Positions 54,327 through 63,009 of a stretch of DNA of 64,000 bases are shown here, piece by piece (within the stretch, counting starts at the first letter, position 1; each line of letters starts with the position of its first letter). A program made the position numbers and the translations under genes. A model generated the notes under the pieces. It did not search any database, had not been told where the DNA came from, and saw only the letters and a list, made by a program, of their open reading frames with translations. Source of the DNA: Corynebacterium coyleae (GTDB lineage Bacteria > Actinomycetota > Actinomycetes > Mycobacteriales > Mycobacteriaceae); the NCBI RefSeq assembly GCF_030408635.1, contig NZ_CP047198.1, positions 2,232,001-2,296,000 of the forward strand. The letters are read 5' to 3'.

Positions 54327-54974
54327 GTGAACCTGCGTCGTCGATTAGCCATCTGCCTGGGCATCATTGTCGTCTGCGCCGCGCTCAACATCGCCTCCCC
54401 CATCGTGATTGCAAAGCAGCGCACCCTGCAGCCCGGCGAGAGCATCATGCTTTTCGACGACGCCCGCTCCCGCACCGTCACCCTCACCAAACAGCCCAAA
54501 TCCGTGCTGGCCGAGGTGGCCATCGACGGCGATGTCGTAGACAGTTTTCTCATCGACCCCTCCACCGCCTTCCCCGCCAAAGGCCGCGCCGGGCTCGGCC
54601 CGCTGCTGCCCTACCAGCCGGAACGGCGCACCTACCCACTGTTCGACACCACCTCCGGCCAAGACGTGCCGATGGATTATGTCGGCCCCGGCAACGTGCG
54701 CGGCATGCAGACCTATAAGTACGCCGCGACACTTTCCGACGGGTGTGTGCGCACCGTCGACGCGGAACGCCGCACCGGCCGCATCCTCGACGAGATCTGG
54801 GACTGCCCGCCCGAGCAGTGGGTGCTTGCGGAGGAGACCAAGGCAGCAGCTGTCGACGCCGCGCGCCGCGACGTGGCCTGGCTGCGTGGCCTGCAAGTCA
54901 TGGCGGTGCTCACCCGCTTCATCGCGGCCGCGGCATTCATTGCTGGCCTGGTGGCCTATGCGCGCCGCCGCTAA
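54327..54974 (+). CDS. DUF3068/PorA-type membrane-anchored protein
   Basis: 215 residues from GTG 54327. The N-terminal span LAICLGIIVVCAALNIASPIVI and C-terminal span LTRFIAAAAFIAGLVAYA bracket an extracytoplasmic region with YPLFDTTSGQDVPMDYVG, DAERRTGRILDE and PPEQWV. This matches the actinobacterial DUF3068 (porin PorA-like) family; the gene corresponds to Rv0227c by context. Overlaps the next gene by 17 bp. Role in envelope assembly is inferred. Confidence 0.75.
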   Translation: MNLRRRLAICLGIIVVCAALNIASPIVIAKQRTLQPGESIMLFDDARSRTVTLTKQPKSVLAEVAIDGDVVDSFLIDPSTAFPAKGRAGLGPLLPYQPERRTYPLFDTTSGQDVPMDYVGPGNVRGMQTYKYAATLSDGCVRTVDAERRTGRILDEIWDCPPEQWVLAEETKAAAVDAARRDVAWLRGLQVMAVLTRFIAAAAFIAGLVAYARRR

Positions 54975-56328
54975 AAGGTGGTGGGCGCCGGTCTATGGCG
55001 CCCTGCTGGTTCTGGCGCTGACCTGGCCGTTTCTTGTCCCCGGCGAGGCGTTCGCGCTGCGGGACATGATGGTCTTCGACGCGATGGAACTCACCCGCGC
55101 CTCGTTGGGGTGGGGTGACCTGCCCGCCCGCAACGTCCCCCAAGACGCCCTGCTTGGCGTCCTGCCGTATCCGGTGTTGTTCCTGCGTGTGTTCATGGTG
55201 TCCGCCGCCGCGGCCGCCGCGTGGGCGGGGTGGAAACTCGGCCGCACCCCGCTGGGCCAGGCGGCGGCGATGACGGTGGCGGTATGGAACCCGTTCGTCG
55301 TAGAACGGCTGCTGCAGGGACAGTGGTCGCTTGCCGCCGCGGCCTGGCTGCTGCCCCTGGTGGCGTTGGGGGTGCACCCGATGTCCGGGCTTGCGCACTG
55401 GCTGGCGTCACTGACACCGACCGGCGCCATCGCCGCCGCGTGCGTGGCCCGCAGCCCTCTGACCACCGCGCTGACCTGCGCGCCGTGGGTCGTCGCAGGC
55501 ATCTTCGCCGGGGCGGGCGGCACCTCCTCGGCCGTCTCCGCCGAGGTGTTCGCCCCGCGCGCCGAAGGGCTCACGGGCACCCTCGGCGCGCTGCTGGGCC
55601 TTGGCGGAATCTGGAACGCTCACGCCGTGCCCGCCTCCCGCGAGGCCGGCTTCGCCCTGTTCGGCATCGCGCTGTTCGTGCTGCTCGCGCTGGCCTGGCG
55701 CGAGGTGCCCCGCCGCCTACTCGTGCTCGCCGGGGTCGGCTTCTGCATCGCGCTCGCATCTTGGGCGGGCCTGCTGGGGCCGGTGGTCGCGCATGTCCCC
55801 GGGGCCGGCCTGCTTCGCGACAGCCAAAAGTGGCTCATCCTCACCATCCCCGCCCTGGTCACCGCCGCCGGCGCATTAAGCGCCCGCCGCGCCCTCGCCG
55901 CCGCCACCTTCGCGCTCCTGCAGGTCCCCGACGCGCCCGTCGCCGTCGCCGCACTCACCCCCACCACCGTCGAGATCCCCGCCATCAACCACCACGGCCG
56001 CGACGTCCTCTTTGAATCCCGCCCGACGCTCACGCTTATCGACGACCACCCCACCGTCGACCCCGCCCCCAAAGCCATGAACGTGGTCGAATCCGGCGCG
56101 CTGACCGTCGACGGTGTCGTTGTGGACGCTCCATCACCACGCTGGGTCGCCGCCCAAGCGGCCATCGACGACACCGATGCGCTGCGCGAGATGGGTATCG
56201 GGGTGGTGGTGCGTTCGGATGGGCGGGTCGTCGATACGCAAGCGCCCGCGAACCCGCTGCCACCTGCGGGGATCGCACTGTTCGCACTGTGGCTCGCGGT
56301 GCCAGCAACGCTGCGCCGCAACCGATAG
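54958..56328 (+). CDS. Polytopic membrane protein of the envelope cluster
   Basis: 456 residues from ATG 54958, inside the end of the previous gene. Around ten hydrophobic spans (WWAPVYGALLVLALTWPFLV, YPVLFLRVFMVSAAAAAAWAG, SLAAAAWLLPLVALGV, ALFGIALFVLLALAW and others) resemble GT-C-type membrane enzymes and the Rv0226c family; GWGDLPARNVPQDALLG may be the first extracytoplasmic loop with an acidic residue. No confirmed activity. Two iterated-motif copies at 56033 onward (reverse) and 56227-56241 (forward) encode LTLIDDHPT and GRVVDTQAP in the tail. Confidence 0.7.
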   Translation: MRAAAKRWWAPVYGALLVLALTWPFLVPGEAFALRDMMVFDAMELTRASLGWGDLPARNVPQDALLGVLPYPVLFLRVFMVSAAAAAAWAGWKLGRTPLGQAAAMTVAVWNPFVVERLLQGQWSLAAAAWLLPLVALGVHPMSGLAHWLASLTPTGAIAAACVARSPLTTALTCAPWVVAGIFAGAGGTSSAVSAEVFAPRAEGLTGTLGALLGLGGIWNAHAVPASREAGFALFGIALFVLLALAWREVPRRLLVLAGVGFCIALASWAGLLGPVVAHVPGAGLLRDSQKWLILTIPALVTAAGALSARRALAAATFALLQVPDAPVAVAALTPTTVEIPAINHHGRDVLFESRPTLTLIDDHPTVDPAPKAMNVVESGALTVDGVVVDAPSPRWVAAQAAIDDTDALREMGIGVVVRSDGRVVDTQAPANPLPPAGIALFALWLAVPATLRRNR

Positions 56329-56433
56329 TTGGAACCTCCCATGATTGAAAGCTTGCATGAATTGTGTCGCGCGGTTAAAGTGAACTCCAGATGAACAAAA
56401 GGTTACGCACCGCAGAATCAAGGAGGTATAGCC

Positions 56434-56676
56434 GTGGCCAACAACAACATCGATTTCAGCATCATCCGCGAGCGCGCCCTGCGTAACATCCGCGAGGACC
56501 TGCTCGTCGAGTTCGCCGGACAGTACGACGCACTCGAGATCAACGACGCCTTCGACGCCGTCGTCCGCGCACACAAGCGCACCGCAACCGTCGAAGACTT
56601 CATCCCCGTCCTCGTCGAAGCAGAAATGCGCGACCGACTCCGCGACGGCGAACTCTTCCCACAGGCCGCCGCATAA
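56434..56676 (+). CDS. Small helical protein (three-helix, DUF3562-like)
   Basis: 80 residues from GTG 56434 with a strong CAAGGAGGTATAGCC ribosome site. It is all-helical in appearance (SIIRERALRNIREDLLVEFA, EINDAFDAVVRAHKRTA, EDFIPVLVEAEMRDRLRDG). It resembles small three-helix dimerisation proteins found across actinobacteria. Function unknown. A terminator follows 19 bp after the stop. Confidence 0.65.
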   Translation: MANNNIDFSIIRERALRNIREDLLVEFAGQYDALEINDAFDAVVRAHKRTATVEDFIPVLVEAEMRDRLRDGELFPQAAA

Positions 56677-56694
56677 CTCACAGCAAAACCCAAC

Positions 56695-56726
56695 GCCCAA
56701 CCCCTTTGCAGCGGTTGGGCATTTTG
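56695..56726 (+). terminator. Terminator after the small helical protein
   Basis: GCCCAACC (56695-56702) and GGTTGGGC (56713-56720) form a perfect 8-bp stem with a 10-nt loop, followed by ATTTTG. Confidence 0.85.
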
Positions 56727-56820
56727 CTATGTTCGACACCTAACACTGTCGGTAGCGAAAGCACACCGGCACCCAGCGAACGTCAACCCCACGCGCCCGG
56801 GGAAAAGGGAGCACACACCG

Positions 56821-56871
56821 GCGCCTTGTGGCCGTATCAAGGCTGAAGCGGTTCGATTCCGCTCACACGCA
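56821..56871 (+). ncRNA. tRNA-like element upstream of the DIP1984 gene
   Basis: AGCGG-TTCGATT-CCGCT (56847-56863) is a perfect 5-bp T arm with the canonical 7-nt loop. Before it GCCTTG/CAAGGC (56823-56828, 56838-56843) forms an anticodon-like arm with a 9-nt loop. CACACGC-A follows, as an acceptor 3' strand would, but no matching 5' strand (GCGTGTG) lies upstream and CCA is replaced by CAA. It is therefore not a tRNA. The rest of the gap 56727-57016 has a CAACCC/GGGTTG hairpin at 56905-56924 and no gene I can support. Confidence 0.5.
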
Positions 56872-57016
56872 CAACGCATGCGGCCTGCACGACGCACACG
56901 GGCACAACCCCCACCACAGGGTTGCACCGAGCACGATTTACTACCGCGACGTTGGGGGTGACCCGGACACTTTCGTGAGGGTTGGGAACGGGGACAGAAC
57001 TTTCAAGGAGGCACAC

Positions 57017-57475
57017 ATGCTGCTCGCAGAAGCACTCGCACGCCGCGCCGAGGCGCAAGACCGCCTGAACAAACTGCAGGAACGCCTGGTCCAGGGCGCG
57101 CTGATGCAGGAGGGCGACACCCCGCCGGAGGACCCGGCGGACATGCTCGAGGAAGTCGCCGCGCTGCTGCAGGAGATCGAAACGCTGGTGCGCCGCATCA
57201 ACCACACCAACGCGAAGACCGCCTTCGAGGGCGCGACGCTTACCGACGCCATCGCGCGCCGCGACGCCCTACTGCGCTCCCGCCGCCTCTACGCCGCGGT
57301 CGCCGACGCTGCAACGATTTCAAACGCCCGCTACTCGCGCTCCGAAGTACGCTTCGTGCCCACCGTGGACGTCAAGGCGCTTCGCGACATGGCCGATAGC
57401 GCCTCCAAGGCCTACCGCGAACTGGACACCAAGATCCAGCAACTCAACTGGACCACACAGCTCATCGAGGTGTAA
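57017..57475 (+). CDS. DIP1984-family protein
   Basis: 152 residues from ATG 57017 (CAAGGAGGCACAC upstream). Largely helical with coiled-coil segments (LLAEALARRAEAQDRLNKLQERL; EEVAALLQEIETLVRRINHTN) and the motif NARYSRSEVRFVPTVDV in the second half. It matches the family named after C. diphtheriae DIP1984. My recollection is that such genes can be associated with tRNA-like RNAs and RNA-repair (RtcB) loci; no rtcB lies in this window. Its 3' end overlaps the opposing glycosyltransferase by 14 bp. Confidence 0.8.
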   Translation: MLLAEALARRAEAQDRLNKLQERLVQGALMQEGDTPPEDPADMLEEVAALLQEIETLVRRINHTNAKTAFEGATLTDAIARRDALLRSRRLYAAVADAATISNARYSRSEVRFVPTVDVKALRDMADSASKAYRELDTKIQQLNWTTQLIEV

Positions 57476-58526
57476 CGAGCTCCACGAGCACCGCCGCGAA
57501 CCTGCGGCCGGTCTCCTCCCACGAAAAGCGCTGCGCCCACCGCCTGGCATTGCCCGCCAGCCCGGCGCGGCGCTCAAGTGTTTCGCGGGTAACGTCGGCG
57601 AAATCTTCGCCCGACTGCACGAGCCGGCCGGTTTCGCCATCACGAATCGAATCCGCCACCCCGCCCGCCGACGCGTACGCCACCGTGGGCACCCCATGCT
57701 GCGCTGCCTCAATCACTGCAATACCCCAGCCTTCCTTCCGCGACGGCAACAGGTGCACATCCGCGCGTTCCAGCAGCGCGTGCTTGTACGGCTCGGAGAC
57801 GTGCCCGTGGAACACCACGTCGCCGCGCCCCTGCGCGTAGGCCCGCAGCTCGTCTTCCCACCAACCGGAGCCGACCACGTCCAGCACCGCACCCGGGATG
57901 CGCGCCGCCGCGTCGATCGCTTCCTCGATCCGCTTGTGCGGCACCAGCCGAGAGAGGGTGAGGAGGTGGGTGCGGTGGTCGTCGTAAAGCGAGGGCACAT
58001 GCGCAGGCACCGGATCCACGCCATTCTCCACGATCTCGATGTCACCCTCGCGCACGCCAAGCGCCACCAAATCGCTTCTCGACGCCTCCGACACCGTCAC
58101 ATACCGCGCCCCCCGATACACCCGCGGCGCCACCTTCGACTCCAAAAACCACCCCAACCAGCCAATGACCGGACCAGCCACCGGCCACTGCTCCTTATGA
58201 CAATGGTGCGTCAGCAACACCACCGGCCTACGCGTAAACAGCCGGGCGAAAAACGGAATACCGTTCTGCGTATCCACCACCACATCCGGCCGGTTACGCC
58301 AGAGAGACAACGGCGCCGCCAAATACACGCTGAACTTCCCGCCGGCACGCTCGTAGCGCACCCCGTTTCGGCGTGACCGCCGCGGCGCATCCGTATGCTT
58401 CGCCGTCCGATACACCACCTCGTGGCCCTGCTCGGCCAAGTACTCCCCAACGCGCTCGAGATAGCGCTCCGAACCGCCGCCCTGCGGGTGGGTGGAGTCG
58501 CGCCAACACAACAACAACACCTTCAC
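57462..58526 (-). CDS. GT4-family glycosyltransferase
   Basis: A 354-residue GT-B enzyme. N-terminal LLCWRDSTHPQGGGSERYLERVGEYLAEQGHEV has the GGxE-type acceptor loop; C-terminal LLPSRKEGWGIAVIEAAQHGVPTVAYASAGG has the EGWG...E motif contacting the sugar nucleotide. Probably a mannosyl- or glucosyltransferase of envelope glycans; the counterpart of Rv0225 by neighbourhood (methyltransferase on one side, DUF3068 block on the other). Overlaps vapC by 4 bp. Confidence 0.88.
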   Translation of the reverse strand: MKVLLLCWRDSTHPQGGGSERYLERVGEYLAEQGHEVVYRTAKHTDAPRRSRRNGVRYERAGGKFSVYLAAPLSLWRNRPDVVVDTQNGIPFFARLFTRRPVVLLTHHCHKEQWPVAGPVIGWLGWFLESKVAPRVYRGARYVTVSEASRSDLVALGVREGDIEIVENGVDPVPAHVPSLYDDHRTHLLTLSRLVPHKRIEEAIDAAARIPGAVLDVVGSGWWEDELRAYAQGRGDVVFHGHVSEPYKHALLERADVHLLPSRKEGWGIAVIEAAQHGVPTVAYASAGGVADSIRDGETGRLVQSGEDFADVTRETLERRAGLAGNARRWAQRFSWEETGRRFAAVLVELVTPR

Positions 58527-58906
58527 GGCGCAATGACCTCGAGCCCAACTTCACGGGCGGCCTCGGCGAGCCTGTCGTCGTACGTCAACACCGCATCCGC
58601 CTCCACATCCAACGCAGCCTGTAAGTGAATCGCATCCAACGTACGCAAATACGGCATCGGCAACATACTCGCAGCCCGCAGCGTCCCCCGGCCAAGTTCC
58701 GCGATCGAAATTCCCCGCAAGATCATCGTAGCCTCCCCCTGCGGCCGGCCGAGGCGCACCGCCAAGCGCCGCAGCTCAATCTCCAACAAGTCCGACGACA
58801 CCACCTCGTATTCGCCTGCCTCGAGCCACAGCCGCATCGCGTGCGTGTGCGGCTCCAACTTGAGCAGACAGCCCATCGCCGACGTGTCGGCGTACACCCT
58901 GCGCAT
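58523..58906 (-). CDS. vapC: VapC-type PIN-domain toxin
   Basis: 127 residues from ATG 58906, one base after the antitoxin stop. PIN acidic residues are visible in RRVYADTSAMGCLL (D), DLLEIELRRLA (E), YLRTLDAIHLQAAL (D) and VLTYDDRLAEAA (D). VapC toxins cleave tRNA or rRNA at specific sites. It follows its antitoxin in the usual order. It ends inside the glycosyltransferase start, so the pair sits snugly within the envelope cluster. Confidence 0.9.
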   Translation of the reverse strand: MRRVYADTSAMGCLLKLEPHTHAMRLWLEAGEYEVVSSDLLEIELRRLAVRLGRPQGEATMILRGISIAELGRGTLRAASMLPMPYLRTLDAIHLQAALDVEADAVLTYDDRLAEAAREVGLEVIAP

Positions 58907-58907
58907 G

Positions 58908-59198
58908 TCAGTACCTGTCCGCGCGCATATCGTCGAGCGCATCCGCCAGCGACTCGCCCTCCACCTGCGGTACCGGAAGGTCGAGCCAACCACCCACCCG
59001 GGTCGCCGGACGGGTAATGGCCAGGCGTGGCTGCGGGTCGTCGAGAGGCATCAGGCGCCCGACCGGCTCGCCGTTATTCGTCACCACGAAACTGCGCCCT
59101 GCACGCACCTCACGCAGGATCTTCGCCGAATCATTGCGCAGCTCGCGCTGGGAGATCCTGCGCTCCACCAGCGATTCGTCCCATTCCGGATGTGCCAT
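58908..59198 (-). CDS. vapB: Phd/YefM-type antitoxin (VapB)
   Basis: 96 residues. The N-terminal RRISQRELRNDSAKILREVRAGRSFVVTNNGEPVGRLMP is the Phd/YefM DNA-binding and dimerisation fold; the C-terminal LPVPQVEGESLADALDDMRADRY would wrap the toxin. It should neutralise VapC and repress the operon from the short gap before the methyltransferase gene (59199-59242). Confidence 0.9.
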   Translation of the reverse strand: MAHPEWDESLVERRISQRELRNDSAKILREVRAGRSFVVTNNGEPVGRLMPLDDPQPRLAITRPATRVGGWLDLPVPQVEGESLADALDDMRADRY

Positions 59199-59242
59199 AC
59201 GCCGAAGCGTAGCACGGTTGCTACAGTGCTAACATTGCGCGA

Positions 59243-59983
59243 ATGCACCACACCCGCCGGATGGCCACGCTCCGCCGCTCACTGCGGCTACTGCGCTCGT
59301 TTTCCTACGAGCAGTTCCGCCCGCGCGTGTTCTACTCCTCCCTGGCGCGCGATACGCGCATGCTTATCGACGCCCTCGCCAACGACCTTTCCCTACCCCC
59401 CATCACCAACCACTCCGTCCTCGACGTCGGCGGCGGACCCGGCTACTTCGCCGAAGCATTCGCAGACTGCTTCTACGTCGGTCTAGAGCCCAGCGTGTCC
59501 GAGCTGTCCGCCGCCGGCCTGTCCGGGTTTGGCTCCGTACGCGGCGACGGCGCAGCCCTGCCATTTGCCGACGACTCCTTCGACGTCGTGTACTCCTCCA
59601 ACGTCGCCGAGCACATCCCGAACTGGCAGACCATGGGCGAAGAAATGCTACGCGTAGCCAAACCCGGCGGGCTTGTGGTGCTCAGCTACACGGTGTGGCT
59701 CGGGCCATTCGGCGGGCACGAGACAGGCCTGTGGCAGCACTACGTAGGCGGGGAGTACGCGCGTCGTCGATACGCAAAAGTGCACGGGCACGAACCGAAG
59801 AACCGCTTCGGCGAAACACTCTTCGCCGTCTCCGCACGCGAAGGCCTCGAATGGGCCGAAGCCACCGGACGCCTCGCCGCCGCCTTCCCCCGCTACCACC
59901 CAGCGTGGGCGTGGTGGGTCACCCGCGTGCCGGTGCTGCGCGAGTTCGCCGTCTCAAACCTCGTCCTCGTCCTGCGCGGCTAA
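59243..59983 (+). CDS. Class-I SAM-dependent methyltransferase
   Basis: 246 residues. SAM-binding motif I is VLDVGGGPGYFAEAFAD (about residue 62); DGAALPFADDSFDVVYSSNVAEHI and VAKPGGLVVLSY are motifs II and III. Equivalent to Rv0224c, linked to an envelope glycosyltransferase. Its 3' end overlaps the opposing Abi-like gene by 4 bp. The copies TGCTTATCGACG (59361-59372) and GTCGTCGATACGCAA (59763-59777) of the iterated motif lie inside the gene. Confidence 0.88.
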   Translation: MHHTRRMATLRRSLRLLRSFSYEQFRPRVFYSSLARDTRMLIDALANDLSLPPITNHSVLDVGGGPGYFAEAFADCFYVGLEPSVSELSAAGLSGFGSVRGDGAALPFADDSFDVVYSSNVAEHIPNWQTMGEEMLRVAKPGGLVVLSYTVWLGPFGGHETGLWQHYVGGEYARRRYAKVHGHEPKNRFGETLFAVSAREGLEWAEATGRLAAAFPRYHPAWAWWVTRVPVLREFAVSNLVLVLRG

Positions 59984-60774
59984 TACTGGGGCCTCAACAG
60001 CAGAGTGCGCTGTATTCGATCCATCTTCTTCATCACACCGAGTGTTTGGGGAGACATTGCATGCGCCAAGGCATACATGTCCGTCAACCGTTCCTGGTGG
60101 TCAACGTTAAGAATCTGTTCCTGGTGGCTTACACGGTTCCGGAGCCGACGCAACTGTTCTAAAGCAACCGCCACCGCATACCCATCCTCAACTTGGGCGG
60201 GAACTGGAGGTGAAATGCTCGAGCGGTGCCTTTCAACAAGCTTCGATGTCAACCCTGGGAAACCACTCACCAGTGCATGAATCCAAAGATTCTCTTTTGC
60301 TGAAAATCCTGTCGCGAAATCCGCACGATTGGCCGGCGGATGCAACGGGAAAAGAGCACTTAGATTCCCAAACGAGAGCTGCGAAACCCTGTCATCCAAT
60401 GTCACCGGAGCCTTAAATCGGGGATGATTCCGAGGTCTGCGCCGAGCGCTACGTTCCGCTGCATTCCGTGCATCCGTTGCCATGCGCTCCACTACTTTTC
60501 TAAGTGGACGAGCCGGGTTCTCAAGCCAATCTTCAGTACTGCTTTGCGCTTGGTTCCACGACCTTAAAGATGCGTCAATACGATTTCTCAGCACAGGCTC
60601 GAAGACCGAAAGCGCCTCATACCAAGCCGAAGCAATTGCACTTTGCCACAGATACAAGGATTGAACTGAGCGATCAGAGATGCTGTCCGCGCTTCTCCCA
60701 GTCTCTCCCACAATAACCATGCGGTATGACCGAACACGAGCGTCACTCAATCCCCCAAGCATTTCACCCACCAT
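59980..60774 (-). CDS. Abi-like protein with HEPN RNase motif
   Basis: About 264 residues from ATG 60774, chosen because a terminator occupies 60786-60813. LDDRVSQLSFGNLSALFP and YLWQSAIASAWYEALSVFEPVLRNRI match Abi_2/Abi-like proteins of phage abortive infection. Near the C-terminus LEQLRRLRNRVSHQEQIL holds R-N-x3-H (RNRVSH), the HEPN ribonuclease signature. Such proteins typically cut RNA on infection. It is inserted between the methyltransferase and pckG genes. No antitoxin gene of the MNT type is adjacent. Confidence 0.7.
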   Translation of the reverse strand: MVGEMLGGLSDARVRSYRMVIVGETGRSADSISDRSVQSLYLWQSAIASAWYEALSVFEPVLRNRIDASLRSWNQAQSSTEDWLENPARPLRKVVERMATDARNAAERSARRRPRNHPRFKAPVTLDDRVSQLSFGNLSALFPLHPPANRADFATGFSAKENLWIHALVSGFPGLTSKLVERHRSSISPPVPAQVEDGYAVAVALEQLRRLRNRVSHQEQILNVDHQERLTDMYALAHAMSPQTLGVMKKMDRIQRTLLLRPQY

Positions 60775-60785
60775 GCCGTGAGCAT

Positions 60786-60813
60786 AACAAAATGCCCGCC
60801 TCGCGGCGGGCAT
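60786..60813 (-). terminator. Terminator downstream of pckG
   Basis: ATGCCCGCC (60792-60800) and GGCGGGCAT (60805-60813) form a perfect 9-bp stem with a TCGC loop; on the minus strand TTTTGTT follows. It lies 80 bp past the pckG stop and upstream of the Abi-like start. Confidence 0.88.
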
Positions 60814-60891
60814 CCTGCAAAATTAACAACAGATCTTGTCTGAAGTTTTCCACGGGCGATGTTACAGCATCACCCGTGGGCGGGCAAGGGG

Positions 60892-62715
60892 TTACTTCGC
60901 GGCGTGGATGCGCTCGTCGAGCTTCTTCAACTGGTCGAAGATCTCCTGCGGGATGCGGGAGCCGAGGCTCTCGAGGTAACGGCGGGAATCCGCGACGTCT
61001 TCCTTCCACAGTTCCGGATCGGCGGTGAGTGCCTCGCGGATGTCCTCGATCGGGGTGTCCAGGCCTTCGAGGTCCAGGTCCTCGGCGCGGGCGGTGTAGC
61101 CAACGACGGACTCTTCGGCCTCGACGTTGCCCTCAATGCGGTCGATGACCCACTTGAGCACACGAGAGTTCTCGCCAAAGCCCGGCCACAGGAAGCGGCC
61201 GTCCTCGCCGCGGCGGAACCAGTTGACCAGGAAGATCGACGGCATGCGGTCGCCGCCCTTCTTGCCCATGTCGAGCCAGTGCTGGAAGTAGTCGCCCACG
61301 TTGTAGCCCATGAACGGCAGCATCGCCATCGGGTCGTGGCGCAGGGAGCCGACGTTCGCCTCGACAGAGGCTGCGGTCTGGCCGGAGGAGAGCATCGCGC
61401 CGATCATGGTGCCATGCTCCCAGTCGTGCGCCTGGGTGACCAGCGGGACGGTGTCGGGGCGGCGGCCACCGAAGAGGATGGCGTCGATCTTCACGCCCTG
61501 CCAGTCGTCGAACTCCGGTGCTGCGGACGGGCACTGCTCGATAGCGACGCAGTAGCGGGAGTTCGGGTGGGCGGCCTTGCTGGTGGACTCCGGGGTCCAG
61601 TCCTCGCCACGCCAGTCGATCAGGTGCGCAGGCTTTTCGCCGTCCATGTCTTCCCACCAGACGTCGCCGTCGTCGGTAAGAGCAACGTTGGTGAACAGCA
61701 CATTGCCCGGCTCCATGCTCTTCATGGCGATCGGGTTAGAGGCGTAGTTGGTGCCCGGGGCGACGCCGAAGAAGCCGTTCTCCGGGTTGACGGCGTAGAG
61801 GCCGTCTTCGCGCAGCTTCATCCACGCGATGTCGTCGCCAACAACCTCGGCCTCCCAGCCCGGCAGGGTCGGGGTGAGCATGGCCAGGTTGGTCTTGCCG
61901 CAAGCGGACGGGAATGCAGCGGCAACGTGGTACTTCTTGCCCTCCGGGTTGGTGAGCTTCAGGATGAGCATGTGCTCAGCCATCCAGCCCTCTTCCTTCC
62001 CCATCACAGATGCGATGCGCAGGGCGTAGCACTTCTTGGCCAGGATGGCGTTGCCGCCGTAGCCGGAGCCGTAGGACCAGATTTCCTTGGTCTCTGGGAA
62101 CTGGGAAATGTACTTCGTGTCGTTGCACGGCCAGGCCACGTCTTCCTGGCCCGGCTCGAGCGGGGCGCCAACGGAGTGGAGGCAGTGGACGAACTTGTCG
62201 CCTTGGATCTTCTCCAGCGCCTGGGTGCCCATGCGGGTCATGATGCGCATGGACATAACCACGTAAGCGGAGTCGGTGAGCTGCACGCCGAGCTTCGGGT
62301 CCGGGTCGGAGATCGGGCCCATGCAGAACGGGACAACGTACATGGTGCGGCCACGCATGGATCCGGCGAAGTGCTCGAGCATTTCTTCCTTGAGCGCTTC
62401 GGGCTTCATCCAGTTGTTGGTCGGGCCGGCATCTTCTTCGTTTTCGGTGGCGATGAAGGTGCGGGACTCGACGCGGGCGACGTCGGAGGGGTTGGAGCGC
62501 GCCAGGTAGGAGTTGGGGCGCTTTTCCTCGTTGAGTTTGATGAGCGTGCCGGCGGTGACGAGTTCGTCGGCCAGGCGGTTCCATTCCTCGTCGGAGCCGT
62601 CTGCGAAGACCACCTTCTCCGGCTCAAACAGGTCGACGGCTTCGTTAATCCAGTCGATGAGGTGTTCGTTGTCGGTGGGCGCTTGGCCCTCCAGGCGCTT
62701 GACTTCGGCGGTCAT
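60892..62715 (-). CDS. pckG: Phosphoenolpyruvate carboxykinase (GTP)
   Basis: 607 residues from ATG 62715, which has AAGGAGTGCAC directly upstream. GTP-type motifs: kinase-1a P-loop [15 protein letters not shown] (about residue 275) with the reactive Cys, kinase-2 VGDDIAWMK, and [13 protein letters not shown]. It converts oxaloacetate and GTP to phosphoenolpyruvate, the entry step of gluconeogenesis, in the cytoplasm. Monocistronic with its own terminator; it matches Rv0211. Confidence 0.96.
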   Translation of the reverse strand: MTAEVKRLEGQAPTDNEHLIDWINEAVDLFEPEKVVFADGSDEEWNRLADELVTAGTLIKLNEEKRPNSYLARSNPSDVARVESRTFIATENEEDAGPTNNWMKPEALKEEMLEHFAGSMRGRTMYVVPFCMGPISDPDPKLGVQLTDSAYVVMSMRIMTRMGTQALEKIQGDKFVHCLHSVGAPLEPGQEDVAWPCNDTKYISQFPETKEIWSYGSGYGGNAILAKKCYALRIASVMGKEEGWMAEHMLILKLTNPEGKKYHVAAAFPSACGKTNLAMLTPTLPGWEAEVVGDDIAWMKLREDGLYAVNPENGFFGVAPGTNYASNPIAMKSMEPGNVLFTNVALTDDGDVWWEDMDGEKPAHLIDWRGEDWTPESTSKAAHPNSRYCVAIEQCPSAAPEFDDWQGVKIDAILFGGRRPDTVPLVTQAHDWEHGTMIGAMLSSGQTAASVEANVGSLRHDPMAMLPFMGYNVGDYFQHWLDMGKKGGDRMPSIFLVNWFRRGEDGRFLWPGFGENSRVLKWVIDRIEGNVEAEESVVGYTARAEDLDLEGLDTPIEDIREALTADPELWKEDVADSRRYLESLGSRIPQEIFDQLKKLDERIHAAK

Positions 62716-63009
62716 GTGCACTCCTTGTGTAACTGGTTATTGCCAGTGCGTGGCGCACGGCAACCCCAATAATCGTTGCGTTTTGTCCCAAGAGTATCGA
62801 AATGTGTGTTCTTCAAGCCAAACCTTGGGCACTTCCACAGCATAGTGGATATAACCAGTACGCCCGAGCACTCATAATACTTTGGGCGGGGGTAACGCGC
62901 TACCCCCGACAGGGGTGCATGCGTATCGACGACACGGGGGTGACAACCCGGCCCCTCACCCCTCGCCGGGACACTTGCGTTTGACCTGTTCATATGGACA
63001 ATAAACACG
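62716..63009. other. Divergent intergenic region between pckG and trmB
   Basis: No gene seen. GGGGGTA-ACGCGC-TACCCCC (62888-62907) is a 7+7 inverted repeat suited to a dimeric regulator. A reverse iterated-motif copy TGCGTATCGACGAC lies at 62920-62933. TTGACC at 62981-62986 may be the -35 of trmB, with TAAACA or AACACG as -10. Which gene the palindrome controls is unknown. Confidence 0.45.

Noticed and set aside
56821-56871. Functional tRNA gene
   Set aside because: T arm is perfect, but the acceptor 5' strand, a regular 7-nt anticodon loop and the CCA end are missing.
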